From an uncultured Erythrobacter sp. (GTDB lineage Bacteria; Pseudomonadota; Alphaproteobacteria; Sphingomonadales; Sphingomonadaceae), in assembly GCA_947495555.1 (NCBI GenBank), contig CANLZI010000001.1:1588861-1652860 (forward strand): a DNA stretch of 64,000 nucleotides, read 5' to 3'. Both the position numbers and the translations under genes were made by a program. Shown piece after piece: positions 1 through 9,885 of the stretch (within the stretch, counting starts at the first letter, position 1; every line of letters starts with the position of its first letter). The notes under the pieces are model-generated. The model was given only the letters and a program-made list of their open reading frames with translations, did not search any database and had not been told where the DNA came from.

Positions 1-540
1 GACCATTCGCTCGCGCCAGCCGCTTTCGCTTTTGACCAATTGGCGGATCGGCAAAGCGTCGAAAAATTCATTGGCGACCAGCAGGATCGGGCCATCATCA
101 GGCAGAGTTGAAAGATCGTGATGATGCTTGGCCTGCGGAAGAGCGCTTGATTGCGCAGCGCGCAAAGCATGCGAGCCTTCAACCAAATGCACCTGCGGCG
201 CCAATCCATGAGCGCTGGCAACGCGTAAGGCATCCTGCGCCAGAGTGCCTCGCCCCGGCCCCAATTCGACATAATGCACCGGGTCCGGGCGACCTGCCCT
301 GACCCACAGATCGGTCAGCCATAATCCGATCAGCTCGCCAAACATCTGGCTGATTTCAGGAGCAGTGATGAAGTCGCCGACGCTACCCAAAGGATCGCGG
401 CCATCGTAATAGCGCGCATTGCTCTCCCCCATATATTGGGCGAGCGAAATGGGGCCATTGGCGCGGATCAGCCGCCGAAAAACATCAGCCTGGCTATCAG
501 GCTGTCTGTCCGATTGAGCGTCCGGCACAGGCTTGCTCAC
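1..540 (-). CDS. MidA-type SAM-dependent methyltransferase, C-terminus beyond window
   Basis: Class I SAM-dependent methyltransferase of the family of mitochondrial NDUFAF7 (MidA), which in mitochondria methylates a complex I subunit; the bacterial substrate is not well established. About 180 N-terminal residues are visible. They include the family signature YMGESNARYYDGRDPLGSVG, then GDFITAPEISQMFGELIG and the SAM-binding VELGPGRGTLAQD, followed by LLVANEFFDALPIRQLV. I translated this frame by hand. The likely start is the GTG at 540-538, which overlaps the lgt stop codon as GTGA and so suggests translational coupling to lgt. The lgt-methyltransferase order is common in Sphingomonadales. The 3' end lies outside the window. 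Confidence 0.9.
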   Translation of the reverse strand, partial: MSKPVPDAQSDRQPDSQADVFRRLIRANGPISLAQYMGESNARYYDGRDPLGSVGDFITAPEISQMFGELIGLWLTDLWVRAGRPDPVHYVELGPGRGTLAQDALRVASAHGLAPQVHLVEGSHALRAAQSSALPQAKHHHDLSTLPDDGPILLVANEFFDALPIRQLVKSESGWRERMV

Positions 541-1397
541 GCAGGATTTGGTTGGCCGGTGCCCACTTGCTTGCGCGTGAGCGCAAAAATTGTGACGCCC
601 AAGCCGACCAGGATCAAAGGTATCGTCAGCCATTGCCCCATCGACAGGCCAGTGGCCTCGGCAAATTCGGTCAAATGCGCGTCAGGCTGGCGGAAGAATT
701 CATTGGTGAAGCGAGCGATGCCCATCCCCAGCGTAAATATACCCACCAGCAGGCCGGTGCGATAGCGCGCGCGGGTGGTCCAGAACAACAGCGTAAGGAT
801 GACCAGCAGCGCCAATCCTTCCAAGCCTGCCTGATACAGCTGGCTGGGGTGTCGCGGCAATTCATCTGCCATCGGGAACACCATCGCCCACGGGACATCG
901 GTTGGCCGACCCCACAATTCACCATTCACGAAATTGGCCAACCGGCCCAGCAGCATACCCATCGGGACGCTGACCGCGATATAGTCGCACACCCGCAGGA
1001 AGTTCAGTTTGCCGCGTTTGGCGACAAAGGCGATCGCTGCCAGCACGCCCAACAGCCCGCCATGGAAGCTCATCCCGCCTTCCCACAGCTTCAATACAGA
1101 GATCGGATCTTGCCAGATTTCGGGCTTGTAGAACAAGGCATAGCCCAATCGGCCACCCAGAATGACGCCCAATGTGCCATAGAAGAACAGATCATCGGCG
1201 TGACGTTGGGCCATGGGAGCACCAGGTGCTTTGATCATTTTTGACAGATGCCAATAGGCAAACAGCACACCGCCCAGATAAGCCAACGAATAGAAGCGCA
1301 GCTGAAACGATCCAATTTCAAATAAGTAAGGCCGCAGCCCCAGATTTTCCCAATAGATAGGATCGGAAATTGCGTTTGCAGCGAGTAGTGACAGCAC
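537..1397 (-). CDS. lgt: Prolipoprotein diacylglyceryl transferase
   Basis: Lgt transfers diacylglycerol from phosphatidylglycerol to the lipobox cysteine of prolipoproteins in the inner membrane, the first step of lipoprotein maturation. The 286 residues match the family length. The protein is a chain of hydrophobic segments carrying the FHGGLLG motif (His112) and the Lgt signature GRLANFVNGELWGRPTD at residues 151-167, which contains the conserved Arg and Asn. The start is a GTG preceded by an AAGGGG-like ribosome site; no upstream ATG fits. It is the first gene of a minus-strand operon with the MidA-type methyltransferase and diverges from the acyl-CoA synthetase at 1560. Several lipoproteins that would be clients (pstS, two small lipoproteins) are in this window. 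Confidence 0.97.
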   Translation of the reverse strand: MLSLLAANAISDPIYWENLGLRPYLFEIGSFQLRFYSLAYLGGVLFAYWHLSKMIKAPGAPMAQRHADDLFFYGTLGVILGGRLGYALFYKPEIWQDPISVLKLWEGGMSFHGGLLGVLAAIAFVAKRGKLNFLRVCDYIAVSVPMGMLLGRLANFVNGELWGRPTDVPWAMVFPMADELPRHPSQLYQAGLEGLALLVILTLLFWTTRARYRTGLLVGIFTLGMGIARFTNEFFRQPDAHLTEFAEATGLSMGQWLTIPLILVGLGVTIFALTRKQVGTGQPNPA

Positions 1398-1421
1398 GAA
1401 GCGAACCCCTTAATGGTCTTT

Positions 1422-1443
1422 GCTGACGCGTCGGCACGTCAGC
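1422..1443. promoter_or_regulatory. Perfect inverted repeat in a divergent intergenic region
   Basis: GCTGACG, 8 bases, CGTCAGC: a perfect 7-base inverted repeat between the divergent lgt and acyl-CoA synthetase genes. It is not followed by a T-tract on either strand, so an operator is more likely than a terminator. No regulator can be named from sequence alone. Confidence 0.45.
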
Positions 1444-1495
1444 CGCGCGGCTTTTGGCACAGCGGAGGATTTGGGGGAAGCCTACGCAGCCTGTG

Positions 1496-1507
1496 AAGTT
1501 GCAACTT
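1496..1507. promoter_or_regulatory. AAGTTGCAACTT palindrome upstream of the acyl-CoA synthetase
   Basis: A perfect 12-base palindrome 53 bases before the start codon at 1560, followed closely by TTGCATGAACGCAAG. The same GTTGCAAC core with a nearby CGCAAG recurs at 48511-48529 upstream of the M13 peptidase. Candidate transcription-factor site; the factor is unknown. Confidence 0.35.
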
Positions 1508-1559
1508 GCATGAACGCAAGGGCGCTTTGCCGGTGGATTGAGAGGAGTACATTACTAAA

Positions 1560-3263
<1,704 letters not shown>

Positions 3264-3304
3264 TTGCCCTTGCGCGATGACAAAACCTGGATGGTCAGCA
3301 CCCA

Positions 3305-6064
3305 ATGAACAGTCAGCGCATTCCCAATCAGCGCGCGATTGCCGATCGGCGAAAGCTGGCGGCGACCATTGCCGGGATCGTTGCCGACAAGGGTGATCAA
3401 GCGCGCGGCGATATTGTCGCGGTCTTGCGCGAGGCGCTGGAGGCTGGCCGGGCGGAAATCGCTCGGCGGCTGGAAGAAAAACCCTCTGCCGGCCATGCTT
3501 GCACGGCCAGCCAGGCCTTTCTGATCGACCAATTGGTGCGCGTGATCCACGATCACGTGGTCACCCACATCTATCCACCAGGCAATCGCAGCGCGGCAGA
3601 GCGGCTCGCGATTTTGGCGGTGGGTGGATATGGCCGCGCAGAAATGGCGCCGCATTCCGACGTCGATATCGCCTTTATCACTCCAATGAAGCGCGCCGCC
3701 TGGTGCGAACAAGTGATCGAGGCGATCCTCTATTTGCTGTGGGATTTGGGCCTGCAAGTGGGCCATTCCAGCCGCACCGTGGATGACACTTTGCGGATGG
3801 CGCGCGAGGATCTGACGATCCGCACCGCCCTGTTGGAGAGCCGCTTTGTCTGGGGTGACAGCCCGCTGTATGAAGAGGCCTCTGCGCGCTTTTGGTCAGA
3901 CGTGGTCAAGGGCAGCGAGCGGCAATTTCTGGCCGAAAAACTTGAGGAGCGAAACGCTCGCCACAAACGGATGGGCAACAGCCGCTATGTGGTTGAACCC
4001 AACGTAAAGGATGGCAAAGGCGGCTTACGCGATCTGCAAACGCTATATTGGATCGGCAAATATATTCATAAGGTTCGCTCTGGCTCGGAATTGGTCGACG
4101 TTGGCTTGCTGACCAAGCATGAATATCGCAGCTTCCGGCGCGCCGAAGGCTTCTTGCTGGCGGTTCGGTGCCATTTGCATGCGCTGACCAATCGGGCCGA
4201 AGATCGCCTGACCTTTGATATGCAGCAGCAGGTGGCGGAGCGGATGAACTTTGCCGACCGCCCAGGCAAAAGCGCGGTCGAACGCTTCATGCAGTTCTAT
4301 TTTCTGCAAGCAAAACGCGTTGGTAGCCTGACCGGTGTGTTTCTGGCCCATCTGGACGAGGAATTTGCCAAAAAGCGCACCCGCAAGGGCTTTTTCGCAG
4401 GGTGGACGCAAAAATCCCGCGATGTGAAGGGTTATCGGGTGTTCGCCGGCAAGATTGCCGCGCCATCGGACAATTGGTTCCAAACCGACCCGGTGCGTTT
4501 GATCGAGATCTTCCAGATCGCCGAAAGCGAAGAGCTGGAAATTCACCCCGACACCATGCGTCAGGCAGATCGGGACAGTGGCCTGATTAAAGCCAAGGTG
4601 CGCAAGGACAAGCGCGCCAACGCCCTGTTCCTTGATCTGCTGTGCGGTCACAACAATCCTGAAATGGTCCTGCGCTGGATGAACGAAGCCGGCGTTTTCG
4701 GTAAGTTCGTGCCCGATTTTGGTCGCGTGAACGCGCAGATGCAGTTCGACATGTATCATCACTATACCGTCGACGAGCACACCATTCGCGCCATCGGATT
4801 ACTCAACCGGATTGAAAAAGGTCTACTGGCCGACGACCACCCTCGCGGCACGCGGCTGATCCACAAAATCGCCTCGCGCAGGGTCGCCTATGTGGCGGTG
4901 CTGCTGCATGATATTGCCAAGGGTCGCGGCGGAGATCATTCGGTTCTAGGGGCCGAAGTGGCGATGAAATTATGCCCACGGTTTGGCCTCACCCCAGCTG
5001 AAACCGAGCTGGTGGCATGGTTGGTCCGGCAACATTTGTTGATGAGCGCCACCGCCTTCAAGCGCGATCTGACCGATCCCAAAACGATCGAAGATTTTGT
5101 TAACGAGGTGCAAAGCGTCGAGCGTTTGCGGCAACTGATCTTGCTGACCGCGGTTGACATCCGCGCGGTTGGTCCGGGAACATGGAACAGCTGGAAAGGC
5201 CAGTTGCTAGGCGAACTGTTTGACGCCGCGCAAGAACGCATGCGGTTGGGCCATATGCGCCATGGCCGCAAGCAAAGGGTCGAGGCCAAGCAAGCCTTGG
5301 TCGCGGAAATGCTGGGTGAGCAGAGCGACCTTGTTAAACGCGTCGGCGTAGAATTTGATGATGCCTATTGGATTGCCGAGCCAGAGGATGTGATCGCGCA
5401 TAATCTGGCGCAATATCAGCAGGCCCGGTCGCAAGAAGAACAGCTTTCGATCCAATGCGAGTTTTACGAATCGCGCGGGGCCACATTGGTCAGCGTCATT
5501 GCCTCTGACCACCCCGGCCTGTTTTATCGCATCGCCGGCGGGATCCATTTGGCCGGGGCCAACATTATTGATGCGCGCATTCACACATCAAAGCGCGGTT
5601 GGGCGGTCGACAATTTCCTGGTCCAGAATCCGGTCGGTGATCCGTTCAACGAACCTGCGCAATTGGAACGATTGAAGAGCACCATCACCGATGCTCTCAG
5701 CAATCGCATTGAACTGGTTCCCAAGCTGGCCCAGCGTCCGCTGGCGCACACCAGAGCCGGAGCATTCGACGTGGCGCCGCGGGTCAATTTTGACAATAAG
5801 GCGTCGGGTCGCTTCACCGTCATCGAAGTGAACGCACGCGACCGTCCAGCACTGCTCAATCGCCTGGCACTTGCCCTGTTCGAATCCAATTTGGTCGTCC
5901 AGTCCGCCCATATCACCGCCTATGGTGAACGGGCCGCCGATACCTTCTATGTGACCGACCTGATGGGTGGGAAAATCACCTCTGAAAATCGCTTGTCTGA
6001 AATTGAGCAGCGATTGCTCGAGGCCGCCAGCGACACCCGACAAAGGCAATTGGAAGAGGCCTGA
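3305..6064 (+). CDS. glnD: Bifunctional [protein-PII] uridylyltransferase / uridylyl-removing enzyme
   Basis: GlnD senses glutamine and adds UMP to, or removes it from, PII signalling proteins, so setting glutamine synthetase activity and Ntr gene expression. The 919-residue protein has the complete architecture. The nucleotidyltransferase motif GGYGRAEMAPHSDVDIAF starts near residue 105. The HD hydrolase motif LLHDIAKGRGGDHS is near residue 535. Two C-terminal ACT domains follow, one near 726-800 (SVIASDHPGLFYRIAGG) and one near 838-905 (IEVNARDRPALLNRLALAL). All key residues (GG, DxD, HD) are present, so both activities are expected. glnB and glnA are not in this window; gltBD is about 51 kb downstream. 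Confidence 0.97.
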   Translation: MNSQRIPNQRAIADRRKLAATIAGIVADKGDQARGDIVAVLREALEAGRAEIARRLEEKPSAGHACTASQAFLIDQLVRVIHDHVVTHIYPPGNRSAAERLAILAVGGYGRAEMAPHSDVDIAFITPMKRAAWCEQVIEAILYLLWDLGLQVGHSSRTVDDTLRMAREDLTIRTALLESRFVWGDSPLYEEASARFWSDVVKGSERQFLAEKLEERNARHKRMGNSRYVVEPNVKDGKGGLRDLQTLYWIGKYIHKVRSGSELVDVGLLTKHEYRSFRRAEGFLLAVRCHLHALTNRAEDRLTFDMQQQVAERMNFADRPGKSAVERFMQFYFLQAKRVGSLTGVFLAHLDEEFAKKRTRKGFFAGWTQKSRDVKGYRVFAGKIAAPSDNWFQTDPVRLIEIFQIAESEELEIHPDTMRQADRDSGLIKAKVRKDKRANALFLDLLCGHNNPEMVLRWMNEAGVFGKFVPDFGRVNAQMQFDMYHHYTVDEHTIRAIGLLNRIEKGLLADDHPRGTRLIHKIASRRVAYVAVLLHDIAKGRGGDHSVLGAEVAMKLCPRFGLTPAETELVAWLVRQHLLMSATAFKRDLTDPKTIEDFVNEVQSVERLRQLILLTAVDIRAVGPGTWNSWKGQLLGELFDAAQERMRLGHMRHGRKQRVEAKQALVAEMLGEQSDLVKRVGVEFDDAYWIAEPEDVIAHNLAQYQQARSQEEQLSIQCEFYESRGATLVSVIASDHPGLFYRIAGGIHLAGANIIDARIHTSKRGWAVDNFLVQNPVGDPFNEPAQLERLKSTITDALSNRIELVPKLAQRPLAHTRAGAFDVAPRVNFDNKASGRFTVIEVNARDRPALLNRLALALFESNLVVQSAHITAYGERAADTFYVTDLMGGKITSENRLSEIEQRLLEAASDTRQRQLEEA

Positions 6065-6158
6065 CAGCCCTGGCCGAAGATGGTCGTCGATAATGGGTTG
6101 CAATTGATGAACCTATTGTTAGAGGCCCCGTTCAAATTCTTGAGGAGACCTCTCTGTT

Positions 6159-8483
6159 ATGATTATTCGTACTGCCCCCCGCAGCGCGCTCGCACTGATG
6201 CTGACAAGCGCGGCAATGATTCCATTTGCAGCTTCCGCGCAGACCGCTGATCCAGCTCAGGCTGATGCGACTGAAGATACCCCGGCAGATGACAGCGCGA
6301 TCGGATCCTTCAACACCATCGTTGTGACCGGAACCAAAACGCAGAATGCGGAAAATGTGCAGGACGTACCTATTGCCGTGACCGCGTTTAACGCGGCCTC
6401 GCTCGAGGCGCTGAAGGTACGCGACGTGCAAGGCCTGACCTACAGCGCGCCCAATGTCTCGCTTGACCAAATCGGCACCAGCCGTGGTCAGGCCAACTTC
6501 TCGATCCGTGGGCTGGGCATCAACAGCTCGATCCCGTCGATCGATCCGACCGTCGGTGTATTCGTCGATGGCGTGTATCTGGGTTTTAACGGAGGGGTCG
6601 TGTTCGACCTGTTCGATCTGGATAGCGTAGAGATTTTGCGCGGGCCGCAAGGCGTATTGTTTGGCCGCAATGTTACCGGCGGCGCGGTGTTGATCAACAC
6701 CGGCAATCCAACCGATTATCTGACTGGAAAGGTTCGCGCTTCGGTTGACGGACCCTTGCTGGATGGCGGCCGTGGCGGCGCAAACTACACCGTCAGCGGC
6801 GTAGTTTCTGGCCCGCTGGTAGAAGACAAGCTGCTGTTCAAACTGGGCGCATTCTACAATAAGGACGAAGGCTATTTCACCAATCTGTTCGACGGTTCGA
6901 ACCATGGTGAAGCCGATACAAAGATCTTGCGCGGCGCGCTGGAAGGCCGGTTCGGCGATCTGACAGTGACGGGTAAGCTGGACTATTTTGAAAGCGATGG
7001 AGACGGTCCTGCAGCCCAAAACCGCGGCACCTTCGATCGTGAGACCTTCGATTTCGCCATCGATTTTCCAGGATTTTATGCCAATCAGATCTGGACCGGG
7101 TCGCTCAAGGCGGAATGGGATATTGGTCCCGGCACGCTGACCAACATCTTGGGCTATCGCGATTATGAAGCGGTTACCGGCGGCGACATCGATTCACTGC
7201 CTGCGTTCATTTTCCATTCCGACACAGACACAGCCCAAGATCAGATTTCGAACGAGATCCGTTATGCGGTGTCGACCGACAATTTCGATCTGACAGTTGG
7301 CGGATTCTATTTCGACCAGTCGATTGCCTATACTGAAATTCGCGATATTCCCGTTTCCACCCCGCTGACATTTTATGGCGGCGGTCGGCAGGATCATGAA
7401 GTGATCGGCCTGTTCGCATCAGGCCAATTCAATCTGACCGATGCCTTTTCTGTGATCGCCGGCATTCGCTGGAGCGAGGAAACCAAGGACGTAGAGATTA
7501 CTTATGTCCGTCCGCGCGCAGAATGCTCTGTCGTGCAAGGCACTTGCCCGACCAGCGGCACAAATTCGCTGATCCCGACAGAAAACAACGGCTTTGTTGA
7601 TAGCAACAGCTGGCGCAATTGGTCGCCCAAGCTGGGTCTGCAATATGAATTCGACGATGGTCAGGTCTATGCTCACTGGACGCGGGGCTATCGCAGTGGC
7701 GGTTACAATTTCCGTATTACCAATGCCAATGCCTTTGAAGCGGTGGCTGCTGCCAACAACGCCTTCTTCTTTGACGAAGAAAAGGTCGACAATTACGAAA
7801 TTGGCGGCAAGTTCCAGACCGTGGACGGTTCGTTCACACTGAACCTGGCGGCCTATTACACCGACATTTCGGACATGCAGCGCGAGGTGAACCAATCCTC
7901 GGCTACATCGGGCGTTGCCCAGTCGATCTTCAACACGGCCGATGCGTCGATCCTGGGCTTTGAAGCCGAGGCGCGGATGCGCGTGACCGAAACATTGCTG
8001 TTCACGGCCAATCTTGGTGTGATTGATGACAGCTATGACGCCATCTTGTTCGATATTTCGGGCGACGGTGTGATTGATGACAATGATCTGGACCTGCGTT
8101 TGCCGCGCGTTCCTGCAGTGACTTGGGGCGTTGGTGCGGTTCACGAATTGGATCTGGGCTCCAGCGAAGTTCTGTCGCGGATCAACTTCCAATATCGTGA
8201 TGAATTTGCCTATACGGACAACAACTTTGGCTACATCCAAGAAGCGTTCAACATGGACTTCAACGTCACATGGAACACGCCGACAGATGGCCTCAGCTTC
8301 TCGATCTATGGCAAGAATATGCTCGATCAAGTGCAGGCCGGTGGTGATACGCAATTGCCATTTGGCACGGGCGCATTTTCCAACGGTGTGAACCGGCCAT
8401 TCGATCAATCACCAGCCGCGGGCACCTTCTCGCCACTGGCGAAAGGCCGTCAGATCGGCATGGAAGCAACGTTTGAATTCTAA
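6159..8483 (+). CDS. TonB-dependent outer membrane receptor
   Basis: 774-residue outer membrane transporter energised by TonB. Residues 1-27 are a signal peptide ending in ASA before QTADPAQ. A TonB-box-like stretch NTIVVTGTK is followed by the plug domain (QDVPIAVTAF, then FSIRGLGINSS, ILRGPQGVLFGRNVTGGAV). A 22-strand-type barrel follows and ends in the terminal phenylalanine typical of outer membrane proteins (ATFEF). It resembles the large sphingomonad family that takes up varied substrates; nothing visible identifies the ligand, and no substrate-specific enzymes flank it. The ribosome site TTGAGGAGA lies before ATG 6159, and a terminator follows at 8513-8538. Confidence 0.93.
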   Translation: MIIRTAPRSALALMLTSAAMIPFAASAQTADPAQADATEDTPADDSAIGSFNTIVVTGTKTQNAENVQDVPIAVTAFNAASLEALKVRDVQGLTYSAPNVSLDQIGTSRGQANFSIRGLGINSSIPSIDPTVGVFVDGVYLGFNGGVVFDLFDLDSVEILRGPQGVLFGRNVTGGAVLINTGNPTDYLTGKVRASVDGPLLDGGRGGANYTVSGVVSGPLVEDKLLFKLGAFYNKDEGYFTNLFDGSNHGEADTKILRGALEGRFGDLTVTGKLDYFESDGDGPAAQNRGTFDRETFDFAIDFPGFYANQIWTGSLKAEWDIGPGTLTNILGYRDYEAVTGGDIDSLPAFIFHSDTDTAQDQISNEIRYAVSTDNFDLTVGGFYFDQSIAYTEIRDIPVSTPLTFYGGGRQDHEVIGLFASGQFNLTDAFSVIAGIRWSEETKDVEITYVRPRAECSVVQGTCPTSGTNSLIPTENNGFVDSNSWRNWSPKLGLQYEFDDGQVYAHWTRGYRSGGYNFRITNANAFEAVAAANNAFFFDEEKVDNYEIGGKFQTVDGSFTLNLAAYYTDISDMQREVNQSSATSGVAQSIFNTADASILGFEAEARMRVTETLLFTANLGVIDDSYDAILFDISGDGVIDDNDLDLRLPRVPAVTWGVGAVHELDLGSSEVLSRINFQYRDEFAYTDNNFGYIQEAFNMDFNVTWNTPTDGLSFSIYGKNMLDQVQAGGDTQLPFGTGAFSNGVNRPFDQSPAAGTFSPLAKGRQIGMEATFEF

Positions 8484-8512
8484 GGAATTCTGGAAAGCTT
8501 GAAAATCAGGAA

Positions 8513-8538
8513 GGGCGTCTCTGCGGAGGCGCCCTTTT
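8513..8538 (+). terminator. Rho-independent terminator after the TonB receptor
   Basis: A 9-base-pair stem (GGGCGTCTC with GAGGCGCCC, one G-U pair) with a TGCG loop, followed by four T. It lies 30 bases after the receptor stop codon and just before the convergent yggS-type gene. Confidence 0.85.
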
Positions 8539-8567
8539 CTGTTGCGGCATACTTTCCCGGTTGGGTT

Positions 8568-9233
8568 CTATTCCCTTTTCCCGAACAACGCCGTGCCAAC
8601 GCGGATGTGGGTCGCGCCTAGCATGATCGCGGTTTCATAGTCGCCGCTCATACCCATGCTTAGGCCCTTTATACCATTGTCTTGAGCAAGCTTGGCAAGC
8701 AAAGCGAAAAAGGGCGCTGCTTCGATCCCCGCAGGCGGCAGGCACATCAGGCCCACGATTGGAATATCGGCATCTTGGGTCTGAGACATGAGGTCGGGCA
8801 AGCCCTCAATCGAGCAACCGCCCTTCTGATCTTCGCTGCCTATGTTGACCTGAAGAAAGCACGGCACCCGCCTATCGGCCTTGTCCATCGCTTTGCCCAG
8901 CGCCTTGACCAGGCTGGGCCGGTCGAGCGCGTGAATATAGTCGAACAAGGCGACTGCCTCTTCGGCCTTGTTGGATTGCAATTGGCCAATCCCATGCAAT
9001 TCCACATTTGGATAGCGCTCTCGTAGAGCAGGCCATTTTCCCTGCGCCTCTTGCACGCGATTTTCGCCAAATACGCGCAGGCCTTGCTCCAGCAATGGCT
9101 CGATTGAAGAGGCAGGATGGGTCTTGCTGACCGCGATCAAAGTGATGTCTTCGGGCTTGCGGCGAGACGCTTTGCACCCGCGCGCGATATGGCTGCGCAC
9201 TTCGTCCAGCGGTGTATCATATGGCGGTTCCAT
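8568..9233 (-). CDS. YggS/PLPBP family pyridoxal phosphate homeostasis protein
   Basis: Single-domain fold III PLP-binding protein. The family maintains vitamin B6 and amino/keto acid balance rather than catalysing a known reaction. The 221 residues include the PLP lysine in ITLIAVSKTHP (Lys37), then FGENRVQEA, ELHGIGQLQSNK with the conserved HxIGxLQxNK pattern, and the phosphate-binding end LSMGMSGDYETAI followed by GATHIRVGTALFG. It is transcribed divergently from the ThiE-like gene; the two start codons are about 20 bases apart. Confidence 0.95.
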   Translation of the reverse strand: MEPPYDTPLDEVRSHIARGCKASRRKPEDITLIAVSKTHPASSIEPLLEQGLRVFGENRVQEAQGKWPALRERYPNVELHGIGQLQSNKAEEAVALFDYIHALDRPSLVKALGKAMDKADRRVPCFLQVNIGSEDQKGGCSIEGLPDLMSQTQDADIPIVGLMCLPPAGIEAAPFFALLAKLAQDNGIKGLSMGMSGDYETAIMLGATHIRVGTALFGKRE

Positions 9234-9255
9234 GATGAGGCGCTATAGCGTGACC

Positions 9256-9816
9256 ATGCGCGAGTTCCAGCCCCTGTTGCCATCATCCAGCAATCCCCTG
9301 CCGAAATTGTGGCTGCTGTCAGACGAACGCAATGACGAGGCGCTGGAGGACGCGCTGACCAGCATGCCTGGCGGGTCAGGCTTTATCTATCGCCATTACT
9401 ACCTTGATGATGCCGAGCGGCTGGCGCGCTTTCGCCAGCTGAGCCATTTGGCCAAGTCGCGCGGGCATTGGGTGATTTTGGCCGACAGCGCCTTGACCGC
9501 GCGCGAGTGGGGCGCAGACGGCATTTATGGGGCACCGCGCGCGCTCTATCCGCGGCGCAAGGACCTGTTTCAATTGGCAACAGCGCATAATCTGCACGAA
9601 ATCGGCTTGGCCAATAGGCTGGGCGCGGACGCGGTTCTGCTATCGCCCGTATTTGCCACCCGGTCCCATCCCGGTGCGCCATCGCTGGGCCCCGCGCGCT
9701 TTCGCATGCTGGCCCGCCATGCAACTATGCCAGTGATTGCCTTGGGCGGAATGAATGCAGCTCGTGCCGAGGCGCTACAATGGCCCCATTGGGCCGCAAT
9801 CGATGGTTTGAGTTGA
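9256..9816 (+). CDS. ThiE/TenI-like thiamine phosphate synthase family protein
   Basis: TIM-barrel protein of the thiamine phosphate synthase superfamily, 186 residues from the ATG at 9256. The reading frame is open further upstream (ATGs at 9232 and 9235), but those overlap the divergent yggS-type start, so 9256 is preferred. Recognisable pieces are ILADSALTAREWGADGIYGA, HEIGLANRLGADAVLLSPVF followed by ATRSHPGAPSLGPARF, and the phosphate-binding end VIALGGMNAARAEAL. Length and motifs fit the short TenI-like group, so a true ThiE reaction (joining HMP-PP and thiazole phosphate) is only probable. FtsK follows in the same direction. Confidence 0.8.
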   Translation: MREFQPLLPSSSNPLPKLWLLSDERNDEALEDALTSMPGGSGFIYRHYYLDDAERLARFRQLSHLAKSRGHWVILADSALTAREWGADGIYGAPRALYPRRKDLFQLATAHNLHEIGLANRLGADAVLLSPVFATRSHPGAPSLGPARFRMLARHATMPVIALGGMNAARAEALQWPHWAAIDGLS

Positions 9817-9885
9817 CGGCGAGTCCGCGCTCTGCGATTCTTGCATTTGGACGAGATGAGGGGACCAGACCGGTCCGGGGAATGC

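Noticed and set aside
552-1244. 230-residue open frame on the plus strand opposite lgt
   Set aside because: It is antisense to a clear lgt with all family motifs, has Gln/His/Arg-rich composition typical of a reverse-frame shadow, and shows no family motif.
7419-8408. 329-residue open frame on the minus strand opposite the TonB receptor
   Set aside because: Antisense shadow of a barrel domain whose plus-strand frame has an intact plug and terminal Phe; no motif or ribosome site.
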